From Prunus persica (lineage: Eukaryota > Streptophyta > Magnoliopsida > Rosales > Rosaceae): DNA of 64,000 nucleotides. Of this stretch, positions 11,445 to 22,173 are shown one piece after another. Each line of letters begins with the position of its first letter. The stretch's first letter is position 1. Location: the NCBI RefSeq assembly GCF_000346465.2, contig NC_034011.1, positions 14,879,339 through 14,943,338 on the forward strand. The letters run 5' to 3'. Below the pieces are notes generated by a model that searched no databases, was not told where the DNA came from, and saw only the letters and a program-made list of their open reading frames with translations. Both the position numbers and the translations under genes were made by a program.

Positions 11445-12125
11445 GGGCAGTTGCAAAGAAACCTCTCCAATCCTGAAAACAGCCCAGCTGCAAACATCCC
11501 AAGGTTCTAGCCCAAAAAAAAAACCAGCAACTCCCGATTGCCCCAAATCTCGGCCACACCTCATCCAACTCAAAGACCCGGCGACACATCCTTTGGGCAT
11601 CTCGAGCTGCACCTCCAGTAGCGAAAAGCTAGCAATCAGCCGCAAACATTCGGCCGTAACAGACTTCTAGCCTGGCAGCATCTTCAGCTCCTAGTTTGGC
11701 TGTAGCCCAGTCGTGTTCTCTAGTAGATCCGGGCGCCCCACTCCAGCAAATCTAGCGTCCTTCTCTCAACCCAGCTCCATCCGACACGACCCTCCAAATC
11801 TCTGGCCATGAACGTCTGGGCCCCGACAGCAAATCCATCTAGTCAAGCTCTCGCAACCTAGCTCCATTTGGCTGCATTCTCCAACTGCAAGCCATTCCGG
11901 CCACACAACTCCAACATTCTAGCCCCCAAGCTCTGGCCGCAATTCTGCATTTCAAGTCCAAATCCGGCTGCATTCTCGCAAGCCCCAAGAACTCCAAACC
12001 CGGCCACATCGGGTCCTGGGCTTCAACCGACTTGGCTCCAAAAATTTTAACCACCAAGATTCAACACCCCGGGCCGCATCTCAAGCTTCAACCCGACCAA
12101 CCTCTATTCTTCACACTGAGCAGTC
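11443..12125. repeat. GC-rich Gypsy-related untranslated repeat
   Basis: This CCGGCC-rich non-coding stretch contains phrases such as AACCCGGCCACATCGGG. Its reverse complement resembles 8940-9350. It probably belongs to the same Gypsy family as the pol remnant. No gene is supported. Confidence 0.4.
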
Positions 12126-12490
12126 GTCTGTTTTCGAAAAGTGCCCGAATTGGGTGAACTTTCACCAACACCAAACAGCTAGAACAATAGAACACCAATA
12201 GATGCCCCTAATTTAATATTTGAGGCAATCATAACACCAATAGAAGCTTTGAGAGATATTGGGAGGTTTTTCAACCTAGTGGAGGACAATTATATTTGTT
12301 AGGATTAACGATATTTAATTCAGATAAAAAGAAAAATGATATTTTATAAATCTAATCAAATTACGCTCTACGTCAACTTCATTAATTTTATGTCAAATTG
12401 GTAATGTGGCAAGTGGGATGCTTACTTTTATGCTAAAAAATAAAAAATAAAAAAATTCTTGAAAAATAATATTTTTAAAACAAAAAAAAT

Positions 12491-12537
<47 letters not shown>

Positions 12538-12987
12538 GCTCTTCTCTTTGCGTTTTTATGAAATCTTATCTTGGAGAAGGATAATGTAGAGCATTCTAAA
12601 AAATAAAGCATTCTAAAGGGACATATCTTCTGAGAAGCTAATATGATAGTTGCTTCCTTCCTCGTCCCTATAATACAACAAAATAGATCCCAAAATATAA
12701 TTTTGAAGTCTCTTAAATCATGGAGCTTTGTTGTTCTTTATAACGGATCAATTTATTCTCAATATTAATTATCTTCATCATGTTTCCAACTACATCACAA
12801 CTCTTCATATCCTTCAATGATCCATGTATAAGTTTTTTTACCATGCATAAAGTAGAGCCCTGCATCATAATTACAAATTACAACACATAAATTACAATAC
12901 TACAAAGTAATTTAAGTCGATATCTACATATTTACAAGTATTATACTCACTTAATCTCAGATTTCCACCAAAGGAGTGCGTCTTTAT
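12126..12987. other. AT-rich spacer
   Basis: No gene is seen. A (CT)n tract lies at 12494-12537. Confidence 0.5.
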
Positions 12988-13202
12988 TGTTGACTCAAAT
13001 ATAATTAAGGTTTTGAATATTTCAGTATGATTCTATTCTTCTCACAAGGAGGCATTTATAGTGATAGAAATACAAGCCTATCTATGAAATAAATACATTA
13101 AGGAAAAAGGAAATAAATACAATCCCAATCAAACCGATATTCCTATAATTACAAATCAATTATAATAAAGGTAATAATTATAATTCATGATTCACACCAA
13201 CA
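12988..13202 (-). repeat. 3' LTR of Copia B
   Basis: On the minus strand it begins TGTTGGTGTGAATC right after an AGGGGGAG purine tract and ends near ...GAGTCAACA. The start is well supported by the adjacent polypurine tract; the end is inferred from TG...CA. Confidence 0.7.
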
Positions 13203-13209
13203 CTCCCCC

Positions 13210-15330
13210 TTAAGATGGCGCATAAATGTTGCATATGCCCAGCTCGACAAGTGAATCTGTAAAGACTTGATTTGATACGACCTTGGTCAACATATCCGCC
13301 AAGTGTTCAGTAGTCTTAACAAGCGGAACTTCAATAATCTTCCCTTCTAATTTCTCATAAATAAAGTGTTTGGGCCTAAATTTGACACGCCAAAATTCAG
13401 AAGACAGGCCCATGGTGAAATTACCTGCCCAGCCCAAAAAACTTGAGGGTAACAAAATCAGGATCCAGACAGGTTGAAAGACCAACGTGGAAACTTTCAT
13501 TTGGGCTTCAGGGATCAGCCCATAATTTTTTGTTGGGTTCAAACCCAAAGGAATTAAAAACACACCCACGTGATTGCCTCAACTTTGAAAAGTCAGCAAT
13601 TTCAACTAAGTTAAAAATATGAGAGGGACATCTCTGAAACACTGCCAGCAGAAGATCAAAACCCATCTGTGATCAGAAATTTTGCTCCAAGAAGCAATAC
13701 ACCATCTTCCAAGGAATTCCCGGGTCACGCTTTCTAAATTAGAACGGGAAACAGGGAGTTGTGCAGAAAATACAAATAAGAAAACCAACTGCCATAAAAT
13801 TTAGCCCACACAGACGGTGGCGTTGGTTGAAATAAAAATCTGCAAACCCAGGAAACCAGGGAAGGGACTGCTTTAGGAGGTGACTACTGAAAGCCTATCT
13901 GCCATGATTGATAAAAATCCCTTTTACTTTACATTATGGAGATCTTTTTACCGCCCATTATTAAAATTTAAACAAAAGACCACCGCCCTAAGAGGGTCTC
14001 TTATAAAAACGAAGGTAGGCAAGGAAGGAAGACACTCAATTCATCAATCAATCAAAAAAAACAAACAACAAGAAAACAACCAAAAGCTCACTTGGATTCC
14101 AAGAGAAACCAGCTTTAGATCAGAATTTCAAAGTTCAGACTTAGAAAATAAGTCTTCTAAAACGAGATCTCTCTCGTTACAAATTTGGTTCAGCAAAAGC
14201 CAAGGCAAGCAGAGTTTGAGTTTTCACAAATGTGGAGACCTCAGCGAACTTATGAAAAGTCCTGCTCAAGCAGAACAACGCTCGTAGTGCAATCCCTAGC
14301 CCACCAAGCCCTCGAGAACAGCCACTTCTGCCTCTTCAAACTGAAGAAGCTGCAGTTTTGCCCACTAAAAAGCCTCCCAAGGCTTGAAGTAGATTAAATC
14401 TCTGCCAAAATTGAACTTTGGTATCGATTTACAGCTGAAGCTAAGCAGTTGAAATTGTTGACAACTCAGTCTAGCACAGACATACTCAGTCCAGCCTGGA
14501 TCAGAAGTTTCTACCCAGGCAGAAATGGGATTCCAGCCATCTTTTTGTCTTTCTAGAGTTGATGTCTCCCTTCTTAATTTTGTAAAAGGCAGTTCTGCCT
14601 AAAACAGTCCACTTTATTATTATCTATTCTGGCCAGAACAACCATTTGATACTGAGATAAATTATGAAAGTCCTCACCAGTCTGAGGCAAGAAAAGAACT
14701 TACTTGGGAGATATTCCTCACCCAAATTCACAATCGTTTGTTTTAGAAGTCAGTAACTTGGGGCGCAAGTTATCCACTCTAAAAGAAGTCTGCTAGAATT
14801 TACATTGCTAGCAGTGGCACGCTCACACACCAAAGAAAGCTGACTTGTCGACCAACAAATGGTCTCCAAGCCATTGGGGAACTTCGCCCTTCCACCTCAG
14901 GAGTAAACACGAAAACGGGTAAACATAAAGTTCCAATCAACTTTACATGTTTCGTTCTGTCATGCTGAATTGGATTATCAAAAATCTTAATTGCTGACTG
15001 ATTATCACAATACAACTTCATAGTATTCTCAGTAGGAATACTCAGCTCCCCCATAAGTCTTTTTAACCATAGAAATTCACAAACACCTTTCAACATAGCC
15101 TGATACTCTGCCTCTACACTAGACGAAGAGACAACCTTTTGCTTTTTATTCCTCAAAGTAACCAAGTTACCTCTTATAAAAGTGAAATAACCAGACTTCG
15201 ATCTCCTCTTATCCTCTTTTCCTGCCCAGTCTGAATTCGTATACCCGACAACCTTTACATGCTTTTGGTTTAAGAACATCAAACATTTTCCTGGTGCAAA
15301 CTTCAAATACCTCAAATTCGGACTACTGCA
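13210..15330 (-). pseudogene. Copia B RNase H, split by a solo LTR
   Basis: 15315-14931 encodes LRYLK, SDWAGKEDKRRSKSGYFTF, SSSSVEAEYQAM, CDNQSAIKI and NPIQHDRTKHV. The remainder, HFIYEKLEGKIIEVPL...LADMLTK...LGICN, lies at 13366-13210. The two halves belong to one domain. They are separated by 1.56 kb of inserted LTR, and a one-base frame difference is also seen at the break. No reverse transcriptase is left. The protein is dead. Confidence 0.9.
13367..14925. mobile_element. Solo LTR, 1.56 kb, with 5-bp target duplication
   Basis: The insert begins TGTTTGGGCC and ends GGGTAAACA. It is flanked on both sides by TAAAG (13362-13366 and 14926-14930). Removing it rejoins the RNase H of Copia B. 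There is no internal coding region, so this is a solo LTR left by LTR-LTR recombination. A TATA-like stretch (CTTATAAAAACG) near 14000 followed by a leader-like sequence suggests that LTR transcription runs on the plus strand. A Gypsy origin is likely from size. Confidence 0.88.
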
Positions 15331-15336
15331 TCCATT

Positions 15337-16075
15337 TGTCAGTTTGTTTCATCGCAGTGAGTAGCATGGGGTTATCTTGTTTCTATTAAAGTTGGCTTAC
15401 CAAAGATGCGAAAAGAGGAAAAAGAAAAGGCAGAAAAAAGTGTTTCAGACCAGTGCTCTAAGTTTTGGCGCTTGAGTGGAAGTTGCAGGCACTCAAGCGG
15501 CAGAGAGAAGAATTTCCACCCAGTCCCAAGTGCTCAAGCGGAAGTGCAGGAGCTTGAGCGGATGTCACAAATTCAACGCAGACCCTTGGTGTGTTTGACT
15601 AGGTTTTTCCTATTATTTTAGGATTTTTTAGCCTAATTTAATAAGGTTTTAGTTTCCTATTCCTAGTTAACTTGTACCAAAAGTCCTATGCATTATAAAT
15701 AGGACTTTTAGGGCTAGGTTAAAATCAAGAGACAGGAATTTTCAAGAGAGAGACACAAGAGAATTCGAAGGGGAATTCTAGGGTGTTTTTGAAGTGCATC
15801 AAGGTTTGAGTAAGGGTGAGAGAAAATAGAGCTAGTGTTCTTGTGAGATCTAAGGGTGTTCTTAATTGTAACCAAAGTTGACCTTATATACTAGTGAAAT
15901 TCTCGAGTGGATCACCAAAAGGACGTAGGCATGAGGCCGAACCTCTATAAATCTTTGTGTTCTTGCATGTGTTTGCTTTCTCTCTTCGGTGTGTATATTT
16001 TATTATCAAGTGGTTCATGTGTGTGTCGTTGCGTAGTTCATCAACGACAAGGTCATGGAGTATTTTCGCACAACA
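15337..16075 (+). repeat. 5' LTR of Copia C
   Basis: It begins TGTCAGTTTG and ends GCACAACA. It contains a TATA-like TATAAATAGG near 15694. Confidence 0.85.
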
Positions 16076-16077
16076 AG

Positions 16078-16090
16078 TGGTATCAGAGCC
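16078..16090 (+). other. Primer binding site of Copia C
   Basis: TGGTATCAGAGCC is an exact initiator-methionine tRNA complement, two bases after the LTR. Confidence 0.93.
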
Positions 16091-16109
16091 GCAGTTGCGG
16101 GGGTTTATG

Positions 16110-17260
16110 CCCAAGTGCTCTTACTATTTTAAGAGCGGTGGCATGTTGATGATGGCAGGTGACAAGGAGGCGGTGGGAGAAAGCTCCCAAGAGAAGACAC
16201 CACAACATATGTCGAGTACGAAGGTAGAGTTGAAGTCGTTCACTGGCAATGAGAACTTTATGCTTTGGTAAAGGAGGATGAAGCATGTCCTTAAGCAGCA
16301 AGGTCTCAGCTTTGTTTTGGCAGACAAGGAGAAGAAGCCGAACACCACGACGGAAGTGAAATGGGAAGACCGAGATGAGCTTGCTAGAGGATCTATTGAA
16401 CAACACCTCACTGACGGAGTGTTGTGTAACGCAATAGAAGATACCGCAAAGTATACATGGGAGAAGCTTGAAGAGTTGTTTGCGTCAAGATTGTTGTCCA
16501 ACAAGCTCTTTTTGAAGGAGGAGCTCCACTCTCTGAAGATGGAGGAGGGCGAAAACATGATGGAGCATGTTAGTGTCTTGAATAGGTGTATTGTAGATTT
16601 GCAAAGAATGGATGAGGTTTATAAGTCAGAAGACAAAGCCATGATGTTGTTAACATCCTTGCCTCCGTCTTATAAACATTTCCGCACGACGTTTATGTTA
16701 GGCAAGGGAACTCTGAGTATAAAGTGGTCATGCAAGACACCTAGACGCATGACAGGATGCTTCAACATCAGGATATGGCTCTCAAAGTGAAGGTCTCATG
16801 ACAAGGACTGGAAGGAGAGGAGTTCAAACAAGTGTGGAGACAAGTCAAGTAAAGGTAGGAATTCTAGATCCGAGGCTGATGAAGGGTGCTTCGAGTATGG
16901 ATCTAAGGACCATTGGAAGTGGAATTGTTCAGTATGTAAGGTGAAACGGAACAAGATGAAGGATGCAAAAAGTTCATGTGCAATAAACGTATCAACTAGT
17001 TGTGAAACCGATGATGAACTTTTGACGGTTACGGATGAAGAGCATAATGGGGAAGTCGTGGCACATTCTTTAGGTAAAAGTTCTACTTCAATTTAGATTC
17101 TAGATTCCGATTGTTCATTTCATGTGTGTTAAAATAGAATGGAGTTTAATACATATGAAGAAAGGAATGGTAGCAAGATTTCATTGGAGACAAAACAAGT
17201 TGTGATGTTTTGGGCGTGGGAACAGTGAAGATCAAGACTCATGATGGTGTTGTTAGGAGC
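16110..17260 (+). pseudogene. Copia C gag and protease scrap
   Basis: 16278-16790 reads a Copia gag: MKHVLKQQGL, then WEKLEELFASRLLSNKLFLKEELHSLKMEEGENMMEHV and LLTSLPPSYKHFRTT, as in the UBN2 gag family. Frameshifts follow. A zinc-knuckle remnant (C-F-E-Y...H...C) near 16877-16930 has tyrosine where the second cysteine belongs. A protease motif remnant ILDSDCSFH (family DSG) lies near 17098. No integrase or reverse transcriptase follows. Confidence 0.8.
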
Positions 17261-17333
17261 CTTAGTGAAGGGTATTCACTAGATAGAGAAAAGGCAGTTT
17301 GTTTGTTTCAACGTGGGGTGACGGTGATGGTGT

Positions 17334-18061
17334 TGTCAGTTTGTTTTAGCGCAATGAGTAGCATGGGGTTATCTTGTTTCTATTAAAGTTGGCTTACCAT
17401 AGATGCGAAAGGAGGAAAAAGAAAAGGCATAAAAAAGTGTTTCAGACCAGTGCTCTAGGTTTTGGCACTTGAGTGGAAGTTGCAGGCACTCGAGTGGCAC
17501 AGAGACGAATTTCCACCCAGTCCCAAGTGCTCAGGCGGAAGTGCAGGAGCTTGAGCGAATGTCACAAATTCAGCGCGGACCCTGGGTGTGTTTGACTAGG
17601 TTTTTCCTATTATTTTAAGATTTTCTAGCCTAATTTAATAAGGTTTTAGTTTCCTATTCCTAGTTAACTTGTACCAAAAGTCCTATGCATTATAAATAGG
17701 ACTTTTAGGGCTAGGTTAAAATCAAGAGAGAGGAATTTTCAAGAGAGAGACACAAGAGAATTCAAAGGGGAATTCAAGTGCATCAAGGTTTGAGCAAGGG
17801 TGAGAGAAAAGAGAGCCAATGTTCTTGTGAGACCTTAGGGGATTCTTGATTGTAACCAAAGTTGTTCTTACATACTAGTGAACTTATCGGGTGAATCACC
17901 AAGAGGACGTAGGCATGGGGCCGAACCTCTATAAATCTGTGTGTTCTTGTGTGTGTTTGCTTTCTCTCTTTGGTGTGTGTATTTTATCTTCAAGTGGTTT
18001 GTGTGTGTGTGTCGTCGCATAGTCCATCAACAACAAGGACTTGGAGCATTTTTGCACAACA
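17334..18061 (+). repeat. 3' LTR of Copia C
   Basis: It is colinear with 15337-16075, with scattered substitutions and small indels. It ends TTTGCACAACA. Confidence 0.85.
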
Positions 18062-18062
18062 A

Positions 18063-18269
18063 TTTCAATTACCACCTAATGAGCTATATAGATTTTCTCA
18101 TCAAATTCTGTCATTCAAGATGACTAGTGATGAAAGAGATGGTGTTTCGAAAGAATCCTTTGAGTTTGAGCCTGCTTCTTTGCCCTCCAATCTTGATGAT
18201 TTCATTGATTTGAAAAAGGATAACAGAGCCATGAATACTGAACCTAATGGTTTGTCCCGTGAGTTCTAG
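18063..18269 (+). pseudogene. Possible 3' exon of an unidentified host gene
   Basis: Directly after the Copia C LTR an open frame reads FQLPPNELYRFSHQILSF..., then an acidic stretch FEFEPASLPSNLDDFIDLKKDN, and stops at 18267-18269. The sequence has ordinary protein composition, unlike the surroundings, and a plausible 3' UTR follows. No splice acceptor is seen at its start, so the upstream part was probably cut off by the retrotransposon. I do not recognise the family. Confidence 0.4.
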
Positions 18270-19325
18270 AAAGTGAAGGCAAACCTGTAATGGGATTGTG
18301 CATTGTACAATTACATAAAGAAAATTCATTGAAAGGTGCATGTACTGCCAGATATTTCACTTAGGATTGCTAAATTTTGGTTTGATGGTTTAGTTTTCTT
18401 TTAATGCACCAGTATACAATAATATGCTATATAGGTGTCCGTAATTTCATTTCCTTTCAGACATATTCCAATATTCTTCTTTCTTGTTTCAATAATTTTC
18501 TGTTTTTGAATTTGTTTTTGTTGAAGTTCAACTTGATATCATTATTGGTTATATAAGTAGTAATCAATACTTAGTTTGATAATAGAATATTGACATTGTC
18601 TTCCTGCTAACAAACAAATTTTATGTCCGTTTTACGTGTTTAAGTCTATAAAATTAAGAAGCCACTGTAGGGTTTTGTTGGGATACACATCTGAAAGAAC
18701 TTCATGACTTGGTGAAAGGCAATGGTAGCGAAATGGCTGGGCATATTGAATTTTTGCTTAGTAAATCACTGTGAGGTATAAAAGCCATGTCAAAATGTGC
18801 TCCCATAGCAGTTTACTAAATTACAGATTTTTATGCAAACTCAAAATCTAAAAAAGGACACAAATTCATGTAAAAAGTGAAACCCAGTTTAGGATTGGTA
18901 ATAGGGTGTTGTGTGATAGATTGTATTAGGGTATACTAGGAGAATTTTTAGTAGTTAAATAGGGTGTACTTAGTTAATTTTATATTTTGATTAAAATATT
19001 ACTCTGTACTAAAATCATAGGGTGTACTCAGTTAATTTTAGGATTCGTTTAGCACCACTCTATTTATATTGTCATATTTAATCAGCTCTAATCTCTGATT
19101 AAAAAAAAAGAAAAGAATTCTCTGATTTTGATTTGGGCTCCCTATCATAGTGGACTGGGCCTTTAGTTTATATTACTTTGATTAGGCCAATCTCTCATGG
19201 ATCCTCTTTATATCAGCCCACCCCCTAGTTTGCCTCTCTTTTCTTTTTCTTACGCCCAAACGTGCTCTCAAGAAAGAAAGAAAAATCAAAATTCAGTACA
19301 CTCTCCCGCCAAGCAAACGAAACAG
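18270..19325. other. AT-rich spacer with a dispersed repeat
   Basis: No gene is supported. About 18890-19065 is one copy of a short repeat with GGGTGTACTTAGTTAATTTT phrases that recurs at 51520-51690 (inverted) and 53165-53325. Confidence 0.55.
18890..19065 (+). repeat. Dispersed repeat copy 1 (GGGTGTACT family)
   Basis: It shares ordered phrases with 51520-51690 on the opposite strand, including GTAGTTAAATAGGGTGTACT and the edge TTAGGATTCGTTTAGCA. It is probably a MITE or similar short element. Confidence 0.6.
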
Positions 19326-19329
19326 AAAA

Positions 19330-21315
19330 TGAGTGAGAACCAAAAACGACTCAATGACTGTAGTTGTAGGCCTCAAATGAGGGCATATTTACAGTGTCTA
19401 TAGTCTATCCATTTGATGTCTTGGACAAGTTTGATAAATTTGTTGATAGTATGGAGGCCTTCTCTCCAATGGTGGATCCAAGATTCATCAACCATGTGGT
19501 CTTAGTGTAAAAGTTGAAAAATATTTTTTAGACGAAATACATTAAAAAAATTAAAGCCATAGCACTTTCATTCCTCATCAACCAACAATAAAAAAACTAA
19601 TCAAAACACAAAATCCTAATCAATTAATCAAAACACAAACCTTAATCAATTAATTAAAACACAAGCCTTAACTGATTACAAACTCTTGAAATTGTATATT
19701 TTTTGTGTGGACAAATTTAGGACTGTAGTTGTAGGCCCCAAATGGGGGCGTATTTATAGTGTCTATGGTCTATCCATATGATGTCTTGGAAAAGTTTGAT
19801 AAATTTGTTGGTAGTATGGAGGGGTTACCGCCAATGGCGGATCCAAGATTTATCAACCATGGGGTCTTAGTGTAAAAGTTGGAAAATATTTTTTAGACGA
19901 AATAGCATTGAAAAATTAAAGCCCTAACACTTTCATTGCTAATCAACCAACAACATAAAAACTAATCAAAACACAAAACCCTAATCAATTAATCAAAAGA
20001 AAAATACCTAATCAATTAATCAAAACACAAGCCTTAATCAATTAATTAAAACACAAGCCTTAGGGCTAATTTGACATTGTTGTGCTGTGAAAATAAACGT
20101 TTTCAGATTTGCTGTGAGAGAAAGTAGTTTGGTGTTTGGTAAACTTTTTGTTAAAAGTATTGTTAGTACTGATTCTCACATAATCAAAAAATGATTGCCG
20201 CATAATCATTAAACCCAGAGTTTCTTCGAAATTGATTCTTGCATAATTAGAAAATGAAAGCACTTCATTAGCTGCTTTCCCTTATAGCTTTCTCTCACAA
20301 TAATATTTAACAATAAGTGATTTTCTCATAGTTTACCAAACGGGCTTTGCTTCCCAAAATTTAAAAAAAATCACTTATCACCCCAAATGAACAATGCCAA
20401 ATGGGTACTTAATTGATTACAAACTCTTGAAAACTGTATATTTTTTGTGTGGATAAATTTAGGACTATAGTTGTAGGCCCCAAATGGGGGCATATTTACA
20501 CTGTCTATAGTCTATCCATCTGATGTCTTGGAAAAGTTTAATAAATTTGTTGATAGTATGGAGGTGTTATGGCGAATGGTGAATCCAAGATTCATCAGCC
20601 ATGGGCTCTTAGTATAAAAGTTGGAAAATATTTTTTGGACAAAATAGCATTGAAAAATTAAAGCCATAGCACTTTCATTGCTAATCAACCAACAACAAAA
20701 AAATAATCAAAACACAAAACCCTAATCAATTAATCAAAACACAAGCCTTAATCAATTAATTAAAACACAAGCCTTAACTGATTACAAACTCTTGAAAACT
20801 ATATATTTTTTGTGTGGATAAATTTAGGACTATAGTTGTAGGCCCCAAATGGGGGCGTATTTACAGTGTCTATAGTCTATCTATCTAATGTCTTGGGAAA
20901 GTTTGATAAATTTGTTGATAATATGGAGGCGTTACAGCCAGTGGCGGATCCAGGATTCATCAGCCATGGGGTCTTAGTGTAAAAGTTGGAAAGTATTTTT
21001 AGACGAAATAACATTGAAAAATTAAAGCCATAGCATTTTCACTGCTAATCAACCAAAAACAAAAAAACTAATCAAAACACAAAACCCTAATCAATTAATC
21101 AAAATAAAAATCCCTAATCAATTAATCAAAATACAATCCTTAATCAATTTGGCCTTAACTAATTACAAACTCTTGAAAACAGTATATTTTTTGTGTGGGC
21201 AAATTTAGGACTGTAGTTGTAGGCCCTAAATGGGGGTGTATTTACAGTGTCCATAATCTATCCATCCGATGTCTTGGAAAGTTTGATAAATTTGTTGATA
21301 GTATGGACGCGTTGT
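19330..21315 (+). repeat. Tandem array, five units of about 366 bp
   Basis: The anchor TAGTTGTAGGCC recurs at about 19361, 19726, 20467, 20833 and 21214. Each unit then has GTCTTGGAAAAGTTTGATAA, a GGCGGATCCAAGATTCATCA segment, an AAATATTTTTTAGACG segment and an AATCAATTAATCAAAACAC-rich tail. Spacing is about 365, 741, 366 and 381. The long gap holds a 346-bp MITE and a few extra tail repeats. The units show many small differences, so the array is not young. No unit encodes a clear protein. Confidence 0.9.
20063..20408. mobile_element. MITE inserted in the tandem array
   Basis: The array phrase ACAAGCCTTA|ATTGATTAC is split here. TTA (perhaps CTTA) occurs on both sides. The ends share ATTTGRCATTGTT in inverted orientation. 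The 3-bp TTA-type duplication suggests a Tourist/Harbinger-like element. Confidence 0.65.
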
Positions 21316-21692
21316 ACCCGGATAGAGATGATGGTCTTCCTCTGATGCCACCAAGCCGCCATAATAGAATAGATAGGGGAAGCAGCCAGTAGCAGTTTGT
21401 TCTCGCCTATCGATAGATAGTAGGTTGCTTCCAAGAAGGAAATCAGAGCTTTCTGCCATGCTGTTAGTTTCCCTTCCTTTTGGCCCATAGAAATAATAGG
21501 TTAACATGTCCTGATCTGTGGACTGGATTGGGCCCCGTATTACAAGTTTAAATTCGGGGACCAAATTATAGGTTTCTGCATTTCAAGTCTAGATCATCTA
21601 CCTCCGGGAGTTTATACATTTTTGTAATCTTAGCAATGTATGGAAGAGGACATAGATGCCCTGATGTAAGTATTACTTTAAACAGAAGAAAA
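21316..21692. other. Unassigned sequence downstream of the array
   Basis: A 112-codon frame on the minus strand (21226-21564) and a 65-codon frame on the plus strand (21195-21392) overlap. Neither has a known domain. The minus frame has fairly normal composition (YYFYGPKGRE..., LLSIDRREQTATGC), so a broken host gene is possible. Confidence 0.35.
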
Positions 21693-22054
21693 TGTTATTG
21701 TGCAAAATGGTAAACTGATTTAGCATGTAATGGTTTTGTTTAGTGTTAATACTTAGCTCATAGGCTAAGCTCTTTATACTAGTCAACGGTTTGTTAAGTC
21801 TCATAGGACTTGATTGGACAGGTGTCTTAATCCTACTGATAGTGTTGTTGGATGGTCGAGATTGAAGCTAGGAATTGTCTAGCTCTCTCTCTCCTCTAAC
21901 AATAAGATGAGCTGCGAGTGTAAATGATATATTGCAACTCACTCTCACGAAACATACAAGTTATTACAGAGCATATTGTTCACTCACTTTCTTCTTCAAT
22001 ATTCCCAATTCTTCATTTTCCCATTAGCATAGATTAGCTTGTCAAACACTAACA
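21693..22054 (+). repeat. 5' LTR of Copia D
   Basis: It begins TGTTATTGTGC and ends CACTAACA. It contains a TTTATACTAG TATA-like stretch. Confidence 0.92.
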
Positions 22055-22066
22055 TGGCCTTAGAGC
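22055..22066 (+). other. Primer binding site of Copia D
   Basis: TGGCCTTAGAGC follows the LTR directly and is a mutated version of TGGTATCAGAGC. Confidence 0.75.
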
Positions 22067-22173
22067 CTGGTTCGATCTGAATTTCTGGGCGTTAGGTTTT
22101 TAGGGTGGGCTCGGATTCACAAGCAAAGACTTATTGCAGTGATTCAAGCTTACATTGGCGATCGAGTCTAACA

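Larger units (their letters stand above)
12988..15336 (-). mobile_element. Copia B, 5'-truncated, minus strand
   Basis: The 3' LTR is at 12988-13202, followed upstream by RNase H coding sequence that is interrupted at 13362-14930 by a solo LTR and its target duplication. The Copia stops abruptly at 15336, where the LTR of Copia C starts, so reverse transcriptase and everything before it is missing. Confidence 0.85.
15337..18061 (+). mobile_element. Copia C, small gag-only derivative
   Basis: Two long direct repeats (15337-16075 and 17334-18061) flank only about 1.26 kb. A perfect initiator-tRNA primer site follows the first. The interior has gag and a protease scrap, then jumps to the region before the 3' LTR, so most of pol is deleted. 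The 5-bp flanks (CCATT left, ATTTC right) do not match. The left flank is Copia B and the right flank is a possible gene exon. Confidence 0.88.

Noticed and set aside
15332..18066. 5-bp target duplication for Copia C
   Set aside because: CCATT and ATTTC do not match under any LTR border I tried.
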